Shown here: positions 17,197 through 27,400 of the stretch, in pieces | How the letters are laid out: each line of letters starts with the position of its first letter | Position numbering within the stretch: the stretch's first letter is position 1 | From: an uncultured Eubacterium sp. | Lineage (GTDB): Bacteria > Bacillota > Clostridia > Lachnospirales > Lachnospiraceae | Assembly (NCBI GenBank): GCA_934316845.1 | Contig: CAKRDZ010000006.1 | Coordinates: forward strand, 1-64,000 | DNA: 64,000 bases | Reading direction: 5' to 3' | Translations under genes and position numbers: made by a program | Notes under the pieces: model-generated | What the model was told of the DNA's origin: nothing | The model's database searches: none | Seen by the model: only the letters and a program-made list of their open reading frames with translations

Positions 17197-20100
17197 TTAC
17201 TTCATATTCTCGTTCGCTGTCGCTAACATCAGTTTGATACGATTTAACTGATTTACTTCGCTGGCACCCGGGTCGTAGTCAACGGCTACGATGTTGGCGT
17301 CTGGGAAAGCAGCGCGGAGTTGTTTGATCACACCTTTTCCTACGACATGGTTTGGCAGGCAGCCAAATGGCTGCGTACAAACGATGTTTGGTACACCGCT
17401 GTGAATCAGTTCGATCATTTCGCCGGTAAGGAACCAGCCCTCGCCGGTCTGATTGCCGGCAGATACGAATGGTGCAGCATAGTCAGCCAACTGATAAATA
17501 TTTGCCGGTGGCTCAAAACGGATGCTTTCTTCGAGTGCCTGGCGCATTACCTTACGATAACGTTCCATAAACCAGATAGCGGCTTTGGAAAGCAGTTTCG
17601 TAGAGGCTGGTTTGCCAAGGTGTTCCGTCTTAAAAATGTTATTGTAAGCACTGTACATGAAGAAGTCGAGCATGTCCGGACATACGGCTTCTGCGCCTTC
17701 TTCCTCCAGAAGTTTAACGATATAGTTGTTGGCGGCCGGCAGATATTTCACTAAAATCTCGCCGACGATACCAACTTTCGGTTTCTTTACATCATCGCGA
17801 AGTTCAATGGTATCAAAATCTTTGATGATTCCACGGATATTTTTGTGGAACTCCGAACGTTTCGGATGTTTTACCGCTTCAATACATACCTGTTTCCATT
17901 TTTCGTGGAGGGCATTGACGGAACCCGGCACTTTTTCATATGGGCGGGTCTTGTAAACAACGCGCATAAACAGGTCACCATATACCAAAGCCTGAATGGC
18001 GCCATTGAGAAGACGGTAATTGATCTTAAATCCAGGATTCTTTTCCACACCGGCGCTCAGTGAGATAACCGGCACCTGTTCCATGCCGGCTTTTCGCAGG
18101 GCACGGCGGATAAATCCGATATAGTTTGTCGCACGGCATCCGCCACCGGTCTGGGTGATAATGATCGCGGTGCGGTCAAGGTCATATTTGCCGGAAAGCA
18201 GAGCCTTCATAAATTGTCCAACGACAAGAAGAGAAGGATAGCAGGCATCATTGTTGACGTATTTGAGGCCGTAATCCAATTCGTCCTCTCCGGTAGGAAG
18301 CTGGACAATGTTATAGCCGGCAGCAGCAAGTGCCGGAATGACCATGTCAAAATGAATCGGTGACATCTGTGGTGCGAGGATGGTATAGTTTTTACGCATT
18401 TCCTCCGTAAAGATGACGCGGTGGTAAGCTGCGTCTTTTACCTCTGCTTTTACGCCTTTTCGTTCCCGGTCTTTTACAGCAGAGATCAGCGAACGGATAC
18501 GGATTCTGGCGGCCCCCAAGTTATTTACTTCGTCAATCTTAAGGACGGTACAGATTTTGTTGGAACCAGTCAAGATATCATTGACCTGATCCGTTGTTAC
18601 CGCATCCAGACCACAACCGAAGGAATTTAACTGAATCATATCCAGGTTATCCTGTGTGCGGACAAAGGTTGCAGCCGCATACAGACGGGAATGATACATC
18701 CATTGATCCATCGCGATCGTAGGGCGGTTGATCGGCTCCAGATGTGATACACTGTCCTCGGAAAGAACAGCGATATCGTAAGAAGTGATCAATTCCGGAA
18801 TTCCGTGGTTGATCTCAGGATCAATGTGATACGGACGGCCGGCAAGGACAATCCCGTGTTTGCCGTTGTCTTTCATCCATTTCAGGACTTCCTCGCCCTT
18901 GCGTTTGATATCTTCTCGTGTTTCTGTCAATTCTTCAAAGGCAGTATGGGCAGCCTGGCGGATTTCGGATTCCGCAATGCCGTTTTCCTTTGAAATGACT
19001 TTTACTAATTCGTCGGTAAGAATCTTTTCACTTTCCAAAGAAAGAAATGGATTCTGGAAAATAATGTCAGAACCTGCGAGTTCTTCGACGTTGTTTTTAA
19101 TATTTTCACCGTAAGAGGTAACGATCGGACAATTGTAATGATTGCCGGCACCCTCAAATTCACAGCGCTCGTAAGGCACACAAGGGTAGAAGATGTAATC
19201 CAGTCCCTGATGGATCAGCCACATCACATGGCCATGTGCCAGTTTTGCCGGGTAACATTCGGACTCACTTGGGATGGATTCGATTCCCAGTGAGTAGATC
19301 TTCCGGCTGGATTTTGGCGAAAGAACGACTTCGTAGCCAAGTTCTGTGAAGAACGTAAACCAGAACGGGTAATCCTCGTACATATTCAGCACACGCGGAA
19401 TACCGACTTTGCCACGGTAGGCTTTGTCTGCCGTCAATGGTTTGTAATGGTCGAATAATCGTTTGTTTTTATATTCAAATAAGTTTGGTACATCTTTTTT
19501 CTTTTTCGTAATGCCGAGACCACGCTCACAGCGGTTTCCGGAGATAAACTGGCGGCCGCCGGTAAATTTGTTGATCGTAAGGCGGCACTGGTTCGTACAG
19601 CCCTTACAACGAGACATCGAACTTTCAAATTTCAAAGCAATGATGTCCTCTAAAGGAAGCATGGTTGTTGGTATTCCTTCTTCGTAGTGTTCGCGCGCGA
19701 TCAGGGCGGCACCAAAAGCACCCATGATACCGGCGATGTCCGGGCGTACTGCCTGACAGCCGGAGACACGTTCAAAACTGCGCAGAACCGCATCGTTGTA
19801 GAAAGTTCCTCCCTGTACGACGACATTCGTTCCGAGATCTTTCGGATCGGTCAGTTTGATTACTTTCAGCAGGGCATTTTTAATGACGGAAATGGCAAGA
19901 CCGGCGGAAATGTCGGCTACCGTAGCACCTTCTTTCTGCGCCTGCTTTACTTTGGAGTTCATAAATACCGTACAGCGCGATCCAAGATCGATCGGGTTTT
20001 CGGCAAATAATGCGAGTTTTGCAAAATCTTTGACCCCGTAATTTAAGGAACGGGCAAAGGTCTCGATAAAGGAACCACAGCCGGAAGAGCACGCCTCATT

Positions 20101-21411
20101 TAACTGCACACTGTCAACCGAGTGATTTTTAATCTTAATACATTTCATATCCTGTCCGCCGATGTCCAGAATACAGTCTACATTTGGCTCGAAGAAAGAG
20201 GCGGCATAATAATGGGATACCGTCTCGACCTCCCCCTCGTCCAACATCAGGGCAGACTTGATCAATGCTTCGCCGTAACCGGTGGAGCAGGAGCGGACGA
20301 TCGTTGCGCTGTCGGGAAGAAGTTCGTAAATTTCTTTCACGGCTTTGATCGTCGTTTTCAACGGACTACCGTTGTTGTTATCATAGAAAGAATACAAAAG
20401 AGATCCGTCTTCTCCAACGAGAGCAACTTTTGTCGTCGTGGAACCGGCATCAATACCGAGGAAGACATTTCCCTCGTAATCGGCGAGATTTCCTTTTTTA
20501 ACGGCGTGATTGTTGTGGCGTGCCGTAAAGTTTTCGTATTCTTTCTCCGAAGCAAACAATGGTTCCATACGGGTTACTTCAAATTCCATATGAATCGTGC
20601 TGCTCAATTTGTCCAATAATTGTTTTAATGTTGTCTCGCCTTCGCCCTTTGAGTTCATCGCAGCACCGCTTGCGGCAAAAAGATGGGAATGCTCAGGAGC
20701 AATGATCGCATCGTCTGTCAGTTCAAGAGTGCGGATGAAAGCGGCTTTTAATTCCGTAAGGAAATGAAGCGGTCCCCCTAAGAAGGCTACATTTCCGCGG
20801 ATCGGTTTACCGCAGGCAAGTCCACTGATCGTCTGATTGACGACTGCCTGAAAAATCGAAGCGGCGAGATCCGGTTTGGAGGCACCTTCATTGATCAGCG
20901 GCTGAATGTCCGTTTTGGCAAATACACCGCAACGGGAAGCAATCGGATAAATTGCCTGGTAATCTTTTGCGTATTCATTTAACCCGGCAGCGTCTGTTTT
21001 TAACAGGGTTGCCATCTGGTCAATGAAAGATCCCGTACCGCCGGCACAGATTCCGTTCATTCGCTGCTCGATTCCTCCGGTAAAATAAATGATCTTGGCG
21101 TCTTCTCCACCGAGTTCGATCGCCACGTCGGTCTGAGGCGCGAAATCCTTTAAGGAAGTTGCTACACTCACAACCTCCTGAACAAAAGGAATGTCAAGGT
21201 GTTCGGAGATTGTCAGTCCGCCCGAACCGGTGATCATCGGTGCGATCGCCTGATCACCAAGTTGTTCGTAAGCACGCTCAATGATGCCGCGAAGCGTTTC
21301 CTGAATATTTGCGTAGTGGCGTTCATACGCAGAAAACAAGATGTGATTTTGTTCGTCGATAATCGCGATTTTGACCGTTGTTGAGCCAATATCTATACCT
21401 ACTCTGTTCAT
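17197..21411 (-). CDS. Two-headed 2-hydroxyacyl-CoA dehydratase activase-related protein
   Basis: A 1404-residue ASKHA-fold protein. Residues 1-255 form one BcrA/BadF-type activase domain (GIDIGSTTVKIAI, CAGGTGSFIDQMA). A second copy covers about 305-570 (GIDAGSTTTKVAL, CSSGCGSFIETFA). The DUF2229 region follows with cysteines in SRCKGCTNQC near 615-625, and the last ~700 residues resemble HgdB-like iron-sulfur subunits. Single-domain relatives use ATP and a 4Fe-4S cluster to push an electron into 2-hydroxyacyl-CoA dehydratases; the role of this giant form is unknown, and no dehydratase lies nearby. The start is taken at 21411 because GGAGG precedes it by 5 nt. It is the only long minus-strand gene here. 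Confidence 0.88.
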   Translation of the reverse strand: MNRVGIDIGSTTVKIAIIDEQNHILFSAYERHYANIQETLRGIIERAYEQLGDQAIAPMITGSGGLTISEHLDIPFVQEVVSVATSLKDFAPQTDVAIELGGEDAKIIYFTGGIEQRMNGICAGGTGSFIDQMATLLKTDAAGLNEYAKDYQAIYPIASRCGVFAKTDIQPLINEGASKPDLAASIFQAVVNQTISGLACGKPIRGNVAFLGGPLHFLTELKAAFIRTLELTDDAIIAPEHSHLFAASGAAMNSKGEGETTLKQLLDKLSSTIHMEFEVTRMEPLFASEKEYENFTARHNNHAVKKGNLADYEGNVFLGIDAGSTTTKVALVGEDGSLLYSFYDNNNGSPLKTTIKAVKEIYELLPDSATIVRSCSTGYGEALIKSALMLDEGEVETVSHYYAASFFEPNVDCILDIGGQDMKCIKIKNHSVDSVQLNEACSSGCGSFIETFARSLNYGVKDFAKLALFAENPIDLGSRCTVFMNSKVKQAQKEGATVADISAGLAISVIKNALLKVIKLTDPKDLGTNVVVQGGTFYNDAVLRSFERVSGCQAVRPDIAGIMGAFGAALIAREHYEEGIPTTMLPLEDIIALKFESSMSRCKGCTNQCRLTINKFTGGRQFISGNRCERGLGITKKKKDVPNLFEYKNKRLFDHYKPLTADKAYRGKVGIPRVLNMYEDYPFWFTFFTELGYEVVLSPKSSRKIYSLGIESIPSESECYPAKLAHGHVMWLIHQGLDYIFYPCVPYERCEFEGAGNHYNCPIVTSYGENIKNNVEELAGSDIIFQNPFLSLESEKILTDELVKVISKENGIAESEIRQAAHTAFEELTETREDIKRKGEEVLKWMKDNGKHGIVLAGRPYHIDPEINHGIPELITSYDIAVLSEDSVSHLEPINRPTIAMDQWMYHSRLYAAATFVRTQDNLDMIQLNSFGCGLDAVTTDQVNDILTGSNKICTVLKIDEVNNLGAARIRIRSLISAVKDRERKGVKAEVKDAAYHRVIFTEEMRKNYTILAPQMSPIHFDMVIPALAAAGYNIVQLPTGEDELDYGLKYVNNDACYPSLLVVGQFMKALLSGKYDLDRTAIIITQTGGGCRATNYIGFIRRALRKAGMEQVPVISLSAGVEKNPGFKINYRLLNGAIQALVYGDLFMRVVYKTRPYEKVPGSVNALHEKWKQVCIEAVKHPKRSEFHKNIRGIIKDFDTIELRDDVKKPKVGIVGEILVKYLPAANNYIVKLLEEEGAEAVCPDMLDFFMYSAYNNIFKTEHLGKPASTKLLSKAAIWFMERYRKVMRQALEESIRFEPPANIYQLADYAAPFVSAGNQTGEGWFLTGEMIELIHSGVPNIVCTQPFGCLPNHVVGKGVIKQLRAAFPDANIVAVDYDPGASEVNQLNRIKLMLATANENMK

Positions 21412-21506
21412 ACTAACCTCCATTATGTGAAACGTATATCTCTATCTTTATGAAAGTGCTTTACTACTTATTAAATGTGTTTTATAAAAAATGCGCTTTG
21501 AGTTAT

Positions 21507-21535
21507 AGTATACGACAAAATTTGCGTTTTGTAAA
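21507..21535 (-). promoter_or_regulatory. Promoter of the activase gene
   Basis: On the minus strand TTTACA (21535-21530) and TATACT (21512-21507) are 17 bp apart. The transcript would begin about 90 nt upstream of the activase ATG. The plus-strand LysM gene diverges from the same 200-bp gap. Confidence 0.7.
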
Positions 21536-21608
21536 CAAAATTTGCGAGTAACTTAAAATTGGCAAATGAATATACTGTTAGAGAAGCAATTAGAATTGAG
21601 GAAATTTC

Positions 21609-22160
21609 ATGAATCGCAGATATTGTAATGGAATGGTACATGTGATAAAACCGGGAGATACGTTGTATCAGATCAGCCGGTATTACCGGATCCCGATGGC
21701 GATGCTGCTGCGGGCCAATCCGTATCTGGATGTGTACAATCTGCAGGTAGGACAGGAAATCTGCATTCCGATGGTACGCGCCCACCGGGGGATGATCTGT
21801 ATGCCGGTGCCAAAAGACGAACCACTTCCGGTGACAGCAGTGACCGATGAGACAGAGAATGAGACGCAGGTGCAGTCGCAGGAAGATAGTAATGCGAAAG
21901 TCTCCGAAAGTGAAACCGAAGAAAATGAACCGGAAAAAGTGGCAGAAGAGGTATCCGAAGCAGCAGAGGAAAAAGAAGTCGTTTCTTCCGAAAGTGCTCC
22001 GAGTGCACAAGAGGAGAAAAAAGTGTACATCACCGATGGAAAACAAAGTCTGGGCGAAGTCCTGATGGCGCATGAGACATCCTGGGAAGAATTTGTCCGG
22101 TTAAACAACTTAGACCGGGTAGCTCTGCAGGAAGACCAGATCCTGTACTTTACAAAATAG
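21609..22160 (+). CDS. LysM domain protein
   Basis: A 183-residue protein with two LysM units that would bind peptidoglycan or spore glycan. The first (about residues 12-58) reads VIKPGDTLYQISRYYRIP and ends in QVGQEICIP. The second (about 145-183) is more diverged (SLGEVLMAHETSWEEFVRLN). Between them is a long acidic, probably disordered linker rich in E, S and T. No signal peptide is visible, so it may act in the mother cell or spore, as SafA-type LysM proteins do; that is inference. GAGGAAATTTC precedes the ATG. Confidence 0.8.
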   Translation: MNRRYCNGMVHVIKPGDTLYQISRYYRIPMAMLLRANPYLDVYNLQVGQEICIPMVRAHRGMICMPVPKDEPLPVTAVTDETENETQVQSQEDSNAKVSESETEENEPEKVAEEVSEAAEEKEVVSSESAPSAQEEKKVYITDGKQSLGEVLMAHETSWEEFVRLNNLDRVALQEDQILYFTK

Positions 22161-22166
22161 AAAAAA

Positions 22167-22359
22167 GTAACTATTCAGGATCAATGTATGGAAATCAATG
22201 AATCGTCGTGCTTGCACGTAAGAGGCTTTGATTTCCATACATTTAGATCCTAATAGGGCCCCCCTCCCCATATGAGCATTTTTAGCCTTGTCAAAGGCGA
22301 GAAAGAACACGAAGTGTTCGAAATGCGAATGTGTGGGGAGGGGTGTCCTGAATAGTTAC
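22167..22359. repeat. 193-bp nested palindromic intergenic element
   Basis: Outer arms GTAACTATTCAGGA (22167-22180) and TCCTGAATAGTTAC (22346-22359) are perfect 14-bp inverted repeats. Inside are two branches: a 16-bp perfect stem (22183-22198 with 22228-22243) capped by CGTGC/GCACG, and a second branch with CCCCTCCCCA and TGGGGAGGGG (22261-22270 with 22334-22343), GCATTT/AAATGC, GCCTT/AAGGC and GAACAC/GTGTTC. The multi-branch shape resembles a structured RNA or a non-autonomous mobile element. The arm ACTATTCAGGA recurs at 41613. Confidence 0.8.
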
Positions 22360-22473
22360 GAAAAAATAACAATTAGATAACGGATTGGATTGTATAAATA
22401 CAATTTGGAATTTGTTTTGTTGCCGTTTTGGTTTCATTTTCGAATTAAAACCGTATAACAAAGCAAATACAGT
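22360..22473 (+). other. Intergenic stretch before corA promoter
   Basis: AT-rich, with one perfect short palindrome ATTGTATAAATACAAT at 22389-22404 that could be an operator or a weak hairpin. No known Mg2+ riboswitch structure is recognisable by eye. Confidence 0.3.
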
Positions 22474-22502
22474 TTGACAAAGGTTGTACGAAAAAGTATA
22501 AT
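22474..22502 (+). promoter_or_regulatory. Consensus promoter of corA
   Basis: TTGACA (22474-22479) and TATAAT (22497-22502) with a 17-bp spacer match the vegetative consensus exactly. The gene starts 38 bp downstream. Confidence 0.85.
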
Positions 22503-22539
22503 ATAAATATCTATGTTTACAAAGAAGGAGGAAAGAAGC

Positions 22540-23466
22540 ATGCTTCAAATTTTTAATACTGTCGAAGATGGACTGAAGGAACTGGATCAAGTGACGGAAG
22601 GATGTTGGGTTGCGCTGACAAAGCCGACGATGGAAGAATTGGAGACGGTGTCAACGACAACAGGGATAGATATTCATGATCTGCGTGCCCCTCTGGATGA
22701 TGAAGAGCGCTCTCGTGTGGAGATTGAGAATGACTATGTTGTGATTTTGGTGGACATCCCTTCTCTGGATGAAAAAGACAGGTATGTGACGATTCCTCTT
22801 GGTATCTATACAACGGACAAGATCATAGTGACTGTCTGCCTGGAAGAAACACCGGTATTGAAGGCGTTTATGAATAATCGTGAACGGGAATTTTATACCT
22901 TTAAAAAGACGCGGTTTGTATTTCAGATTCTTTACCGCAATGCAACTTCGTATCTGCGCTACCTGCGTATTATCGACCGCAAGAGCGAACAGATTGAAGA
23001 AAAACTGCATATTTCACAGCGAAATAAAGAATTGATCGAACTTTTGGAATTGGAAAAAAGTCTGGTTTATTTTACCACATCGCTGCGTTCCAATGAAACC
23101 GTGCTGGAGAAACTGCTTCGTACCGAGAAAATTAAAAAATATCCGGAAGATGAAGATTTGCTGGAGGACGTAATCGTCGAAAATAAACAGGCGATTGAGA
23201 TGGCAAAAATTTACAGCGATATTTTGAGTGGAACGATGGACGCGTTTGCTTCCGTTATTTCCAACAATCTTAATGTGGTTATGAAATTTTTGTCAACGGT
23301 AACGATCGTACTTTCCATTCCTACGATGATCGCCAGCTTTTATGGAATGAACTTTCAGCATATCCCATTGGGGGACAACCCTTATGGATTTTATATCGTT
23401 ACGGCAATCACATTGATCGTGACGGTAGTTCTTGTATTCTTCTTCCGGAAGAAAAACTTATTTTAA
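22540..23466 (+). CDS. CorA family Mg2+/divalent cation channel
   Basis: A 308-residue protein with a soluble cytoplasmic N-terminal domain and two C-terminal membrane helices. The first helix (about 250-272) ends in the signature YGMN, the GMN selectivity motif of CorA channels, and the second (about 284-303) is followed by a basic FFRKKNLF end. The start at 22540 is chosen because GGAGG lies 9 nt upstream; an in-frame ATG at 22513 has none. It is transcribed from a consensus promoter and is followed closely by the rhomboid-like gene. Substrate could also be Co2+ or Zn2+. Confidence 0.9.
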   Translation: MLQIFNTVEDGLKELDQVTEGCWVALTKPTMEELETVSTTTGIDIHDLRAPLDDEERSRVEIENDYVVILVDIPSLDEKDRYVTIPLGIYTTDKIIVTVCLEETPVLKAFMNNREREFYTFKKTRFVFQILYRNATSYLRYLRIIDRKSEQIEEKLHISQRNKELIELLELEKSLVYFTTSLRSNETVLEKLLRTEKIKKYPEDEDLLEDVIVENKQAIEMAKIYSDILSGTMDAFASVISNNLNVVMKFLSTVTIVLSIPTMIASFYGMNFQHIPLGDNPYGFYIVTAITLIVTVVLVFFFRKKNLF

Positions 23467-23486
23467 AAGCGAGGTCTGTAGAATTT

Positions 23487-24392
23487 ATGAAATGGTTTAA
23501 TAAGATGGAGCAGAAATTCGGGAAATATGCCATTTCCGGATTGATGCGGTATGTAGTTCTGGTCAGTATCATCGGATGCGTGATCGGGCTGGCGGCTCCC
23601 GGATTTTACGAAATGTATCTGAGCCTCAATGTCTATGCTGTCCTGCATGGACAAGTATGGCGGATCGTAACATTTCTTTTTTATCCCTATGTGAGTATGT
23701 CATCGGGGGGAGCGCTTATCAATATGCTGTTTTTTGCTATCATGCTGTATGTGTATTACTGGATCGGCAACGTACTCGAACAGGTTTGGGGAACATTCCG
23801 GTTTAATGCCTTTTATTTTACCGGCATTTTGCTGATGCTCGTTGTGACATTTGGATATTATTTTGTCCTTTGCCATGTCAATGGACAGGCACTGGCTCCC
23901 CAGATCGGATTTGGACTGGCCAACCAGATCGATCTGAGTGATCTGAACCTGTCGATGTTTTTAGCATTTGCCTTTTTATCTCCGGATACGGTATTCCGCT
24001 TGTATTTTTTGATTCCGATCAAAGCCAAATGGCTGGGTTATATTTATATCGTTATGAATGTAGTGGAGATTGTACAATATGTCCAGACGGGAGATTACCG
24101 GGGATATATGCGTATGCTTTTGATTGTTTCCGCACTTTTAAACTTCGCTGTTTTTTATGCGATCGCCCGCAGGCCTTATGCGGGAATGCGTGTAAAGCAG
24201 GCGAAGAAACGCCGTGTGATATACAAAAATACAGCTGCTCCGGCAGGGCAGCCAAGACACAAATGTGCAATATGTGGACGGACAGAAATCGATTCTCCGC
24301 AGTTAGAGTTTCGTTATTGCTCAAAATGCGAGGGAAATTATGAATACTGTTCGGACCATTTATTTACTCATGAACATGTAAAACGTTCCTGA
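23487..24392 (+). CDS. Rhomboid-like membrane protein with C-terminal zinc-ribbon-like tail, probably proteolytically inactive
   Basis: A 301-residue protein with about six hydrophobic segments in residues 18-230. The segment GALINMLFFAIMLYVYYWIG followed by NVLEQVWGTFRFNAFYF matches the conserved L1 to TM2 region of rhomboid and derlin folds. No GxSG serine motif or matching histidine is visible, so peptidase activity is unlikely. The soluble tail carries CAICGR, YCSKCE and a Cys/His-rich end, consistent with zinc binding. It lies 20 bp after corA and 37 bp before a glycosyltransferase gene. Function unknown. Confidence 0.72.
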   Translation: MKWFNKMEQKFGKYAISGLMRYVVLVSIIGCVIGLAAPGFYEMYLSLNVYAVLHGQVWRIVTFLFYPYVSMSSGGALINMLFFAIMLYVYYWIGNVLEQVWGTFRFNAFYFTGILLMLVVTFGYYFVLCHVNGQALAPQIGFGLANQIDLSDLNLSMFLAFAFLSPDTVFRLYFLIPIKAKWLGYIYIVMNVVEIVQYVQTGDYRGYMRMLLIVSALLNFAVFYAIARRPYAGMRVKQAKKRRVIYKNTAAPAGQPRHKCAICGRTEIDSPQLEFRYCSKCEGNYEYCSDHLFTHEHVKRS

Positions 24393-24429
24393 GTACGAGA
24401 TAACTAACAAGGAGGAAAGGAAGAAAGAG

Positions 24430-27400
24430 ATGTATCAAGACATTTTAACGATTGCGGTAGTTTCAGTAATTGCCTTTTTGGCGCTTTACTGGATGTGGTT
24501 TCAGGGGGAAGTGGACGGAAGCCGCTTAATCGCAAAGGACTCGATGAGAAAGCAAAAATTTAATATTATTCTGGTTTTAGTGGCGGCTTTTATCGTAAAA
24601 GCAATTTTAGCTGTTAAAAATGAGGGATATAGCGTAGACATTACGTGTTTCCGTATTTGGTCGGAAACAGCATTTACCGATTTCTGGGGTGGTAATGTAA
24701 CGGACTATCCACCGGGATATATTCTTATACTGTGGGTTGTTGGTGCAATCCGGCATTTGTTTAATATTGACAATTATTCAACGACAGGACTTTTCCTGAT
24801 CAAATTGTTCCCAATGCTTTTTGATCTGGCAGCAGCATATCTGATCTACGTAATGGCAAAGAAACGGTTTTCCGAAGGAATGTCTCTTATGCTTGCAGCG
24901 CTTTATGCGTTGAATCCGGCTATCGTAGCAGATAGTTCGGTATGGGGACAGGTCGATGGTACGCTGTGCTTTGCTGTATTGCTCACCTGTTATCTTTTTA
25001 TGGAAGAAAAGAGAATCCTTGCGTATTTTGCCTTTTGCGGAGGTATGCTTTTAAAACCGCAGATGGTCATGTATGCACCGATTGTAATATATTCGATCAT
25101 CGAGCAGGTATTTTTGCATGACTTTAGTTTTAAGAAAATGCGCCGCGATCTGATCGGCGGTGTGGCAGCACTTGGCTCCATGGTCGTGGTGGCAATTCCT
25201 TTTGGACTTCAGGAGTCTTTGGAAAAATATACCGGTACACTTGGTATGTTTGAATACTGCTCTGTCAATGCGTACAATTTCTGGGCGATTATTGGAAAAA
25301 ACTGGCATGACCAGATGGAGAAATTTTTATTTGTTCCGGCAAAGACATGGGGAAATGTTGCAATCGTGATGGCGGTGGTATTAAGTGCATTGGTGTTCTT
25401 TAAATTGAAGGATGACAAATCCAAATATTTCCTGAGTATGGTAGTTACGGTTACCGTAATGTTCTGTTTTGCGGTACGTATGCATGAGAGATATCTGATC
25501 CCTGCGATCGGACTTTTGATGGCAGCATTTATCTACCGCCCATGTAAAGAACTGTTTTATTGTCTGATCGGGTATTGGCTTGTCGTCTATATCAATACGG
25601 CGCACGTGTACTATACGTGGGTGGAACTAGAGACAACCGGTCCGAGCGGCTATATTATTGGCGCGACAGGTGTTCTGGCAATCTTTATGCTGGGTTACGT
25701 CCTTTATACGATTTTCCGGAAGGGCGAGTATGTCCGCGAGGCGAATGTAGAAGAGAATACGAAAAAGAAGAAGTCAAAGAGACAGGCAGCGGTTCAGACG
25801 AAAAAGGAGAAACGTTTTCAATGGAAAATTATTCCAACTGTTGTCAGAGAGAAAATGACGAGAACGGACTTTATCATTTTGTTTGCCATTATGCTTGTGT
25901 ATGGCATCTTTGCCCTGCATGATCTTGGCTACAACAGTGCGCCGGAGACCGGCTGGGAAGGAACGAAAGCAGGACAGCAGATTGTTCTTGACTTTGGAGA
26001 AGTGAAGAATCTGAAAGAATTCGAAGTCTTTTCCGGAAGTTATGAGGGCAGGAGCCTGTATGTAGAACTTTCCAATGACGGCACAAATTATATTGCGGCA
26101 GGAACCGCAAAAGTTTCCGATGTATTCAAATGGAATAATGTACAGCTTATTGCCCAGCAGGGGTCAGAGGAGACGATACCGTTTAATGTAACGTCGCGTT
26201 ATATCCGTTTTACGACGGTAGACGATCTGATCACGCTGAAGGAAATGCTGTTTAAAGATGCGGAGGGCAAAGTGGTTCTTCCGGTGAATAAGGATCAGTA
26301 TCCGGAACTTTTTGATGAGCAGGATGAGTTTGACAGCGCACATACATTCCGAAGTGGAACGTATTTTGATGAGATTTATCATGCCCGTACCGCGTATGAG
26401 ATGATCCATGGATTGTATAATTACGAAAATACGCATCCGCCATTGGGTAAATTCTTTATTTCCCTGGGGATTCGTATCTTTGGTATGAATCCGTTTGGCT
26501 GGCGTATTATCGGTACCCTTTTTGGTATCGGAATGCTTCCGTTTATGTATTTGTTTGGCAAACGTTTATTCCACCAGACATGGGTGGCAGGCGTGATCAC
26601 GGCATTGTTTGCGTTTGACTTTATGCATTTTACGCAGACACGAATTGCAACGATCGATGTTTACGGTACCTTTTTCATCATCGCGATGTTCTACTTTATG
26701 TTACGCTATGCGCAGACAAGTTTTTATGATACGGAATTTAAAAAGACGCTGATCCCTCTTTTCCTGAGTGGACTGATGATGGGACTCGGCTGTGCAAGCA
26801 AATGGACAGCCGTATATGCGGCGGCTGGTCTTGCTGTATTTTTCGCGGCAATTATGCTGCATCGGTTTATGGAATACCGTCTTGCGTGCAACAATCCGGG
26901 AGGAAGTACCGGTAATATTTCGCATAAGCATATAACAGAAGTGTTTAAGGGGAACTTTATTAAGACAATCGGTGCCTGTGTGGTATTCTTTGTCGTGATT
27001 CCGGGACTGATCTACCTGTTGTCGTATGTTCCGTTTAACGATGGCACGACAAACGGTTTATTTACACGTATGATCAATAACCAGAAATCGATGTACAATT
27101 ACCATTCGCAGCTGGAAGCAACACATCCGTATTCTTCCACATGGTATGAGTGGCCGACGATGATCCGTCCGGTATTTTACTATTGCAATACGGTTGCCAA
27201 TGACATGAAAGAAGGTATCAGTGCTTTTGGTAATCCACTCGTATGGTGGGCAGGAATTTTTGCCTTTATCTATATGTTGTATCTGGTTGTAAAGAAGGCG
27301 GACAAGACGGCATTGTTCCTTGTATTTGCTTATCTGGTGCAGTATGTGCCTTGGATGCTCGTTCCGAGATGTACATTTGCTTACCATTATTTTCCAAGTG

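Noticed and set aside
22360..22539. Magnesium riboswitch upstream of corA
   Set aside because: A consensus promoter sits about 40 bp before the gene, leaving no room for an M-box leader.
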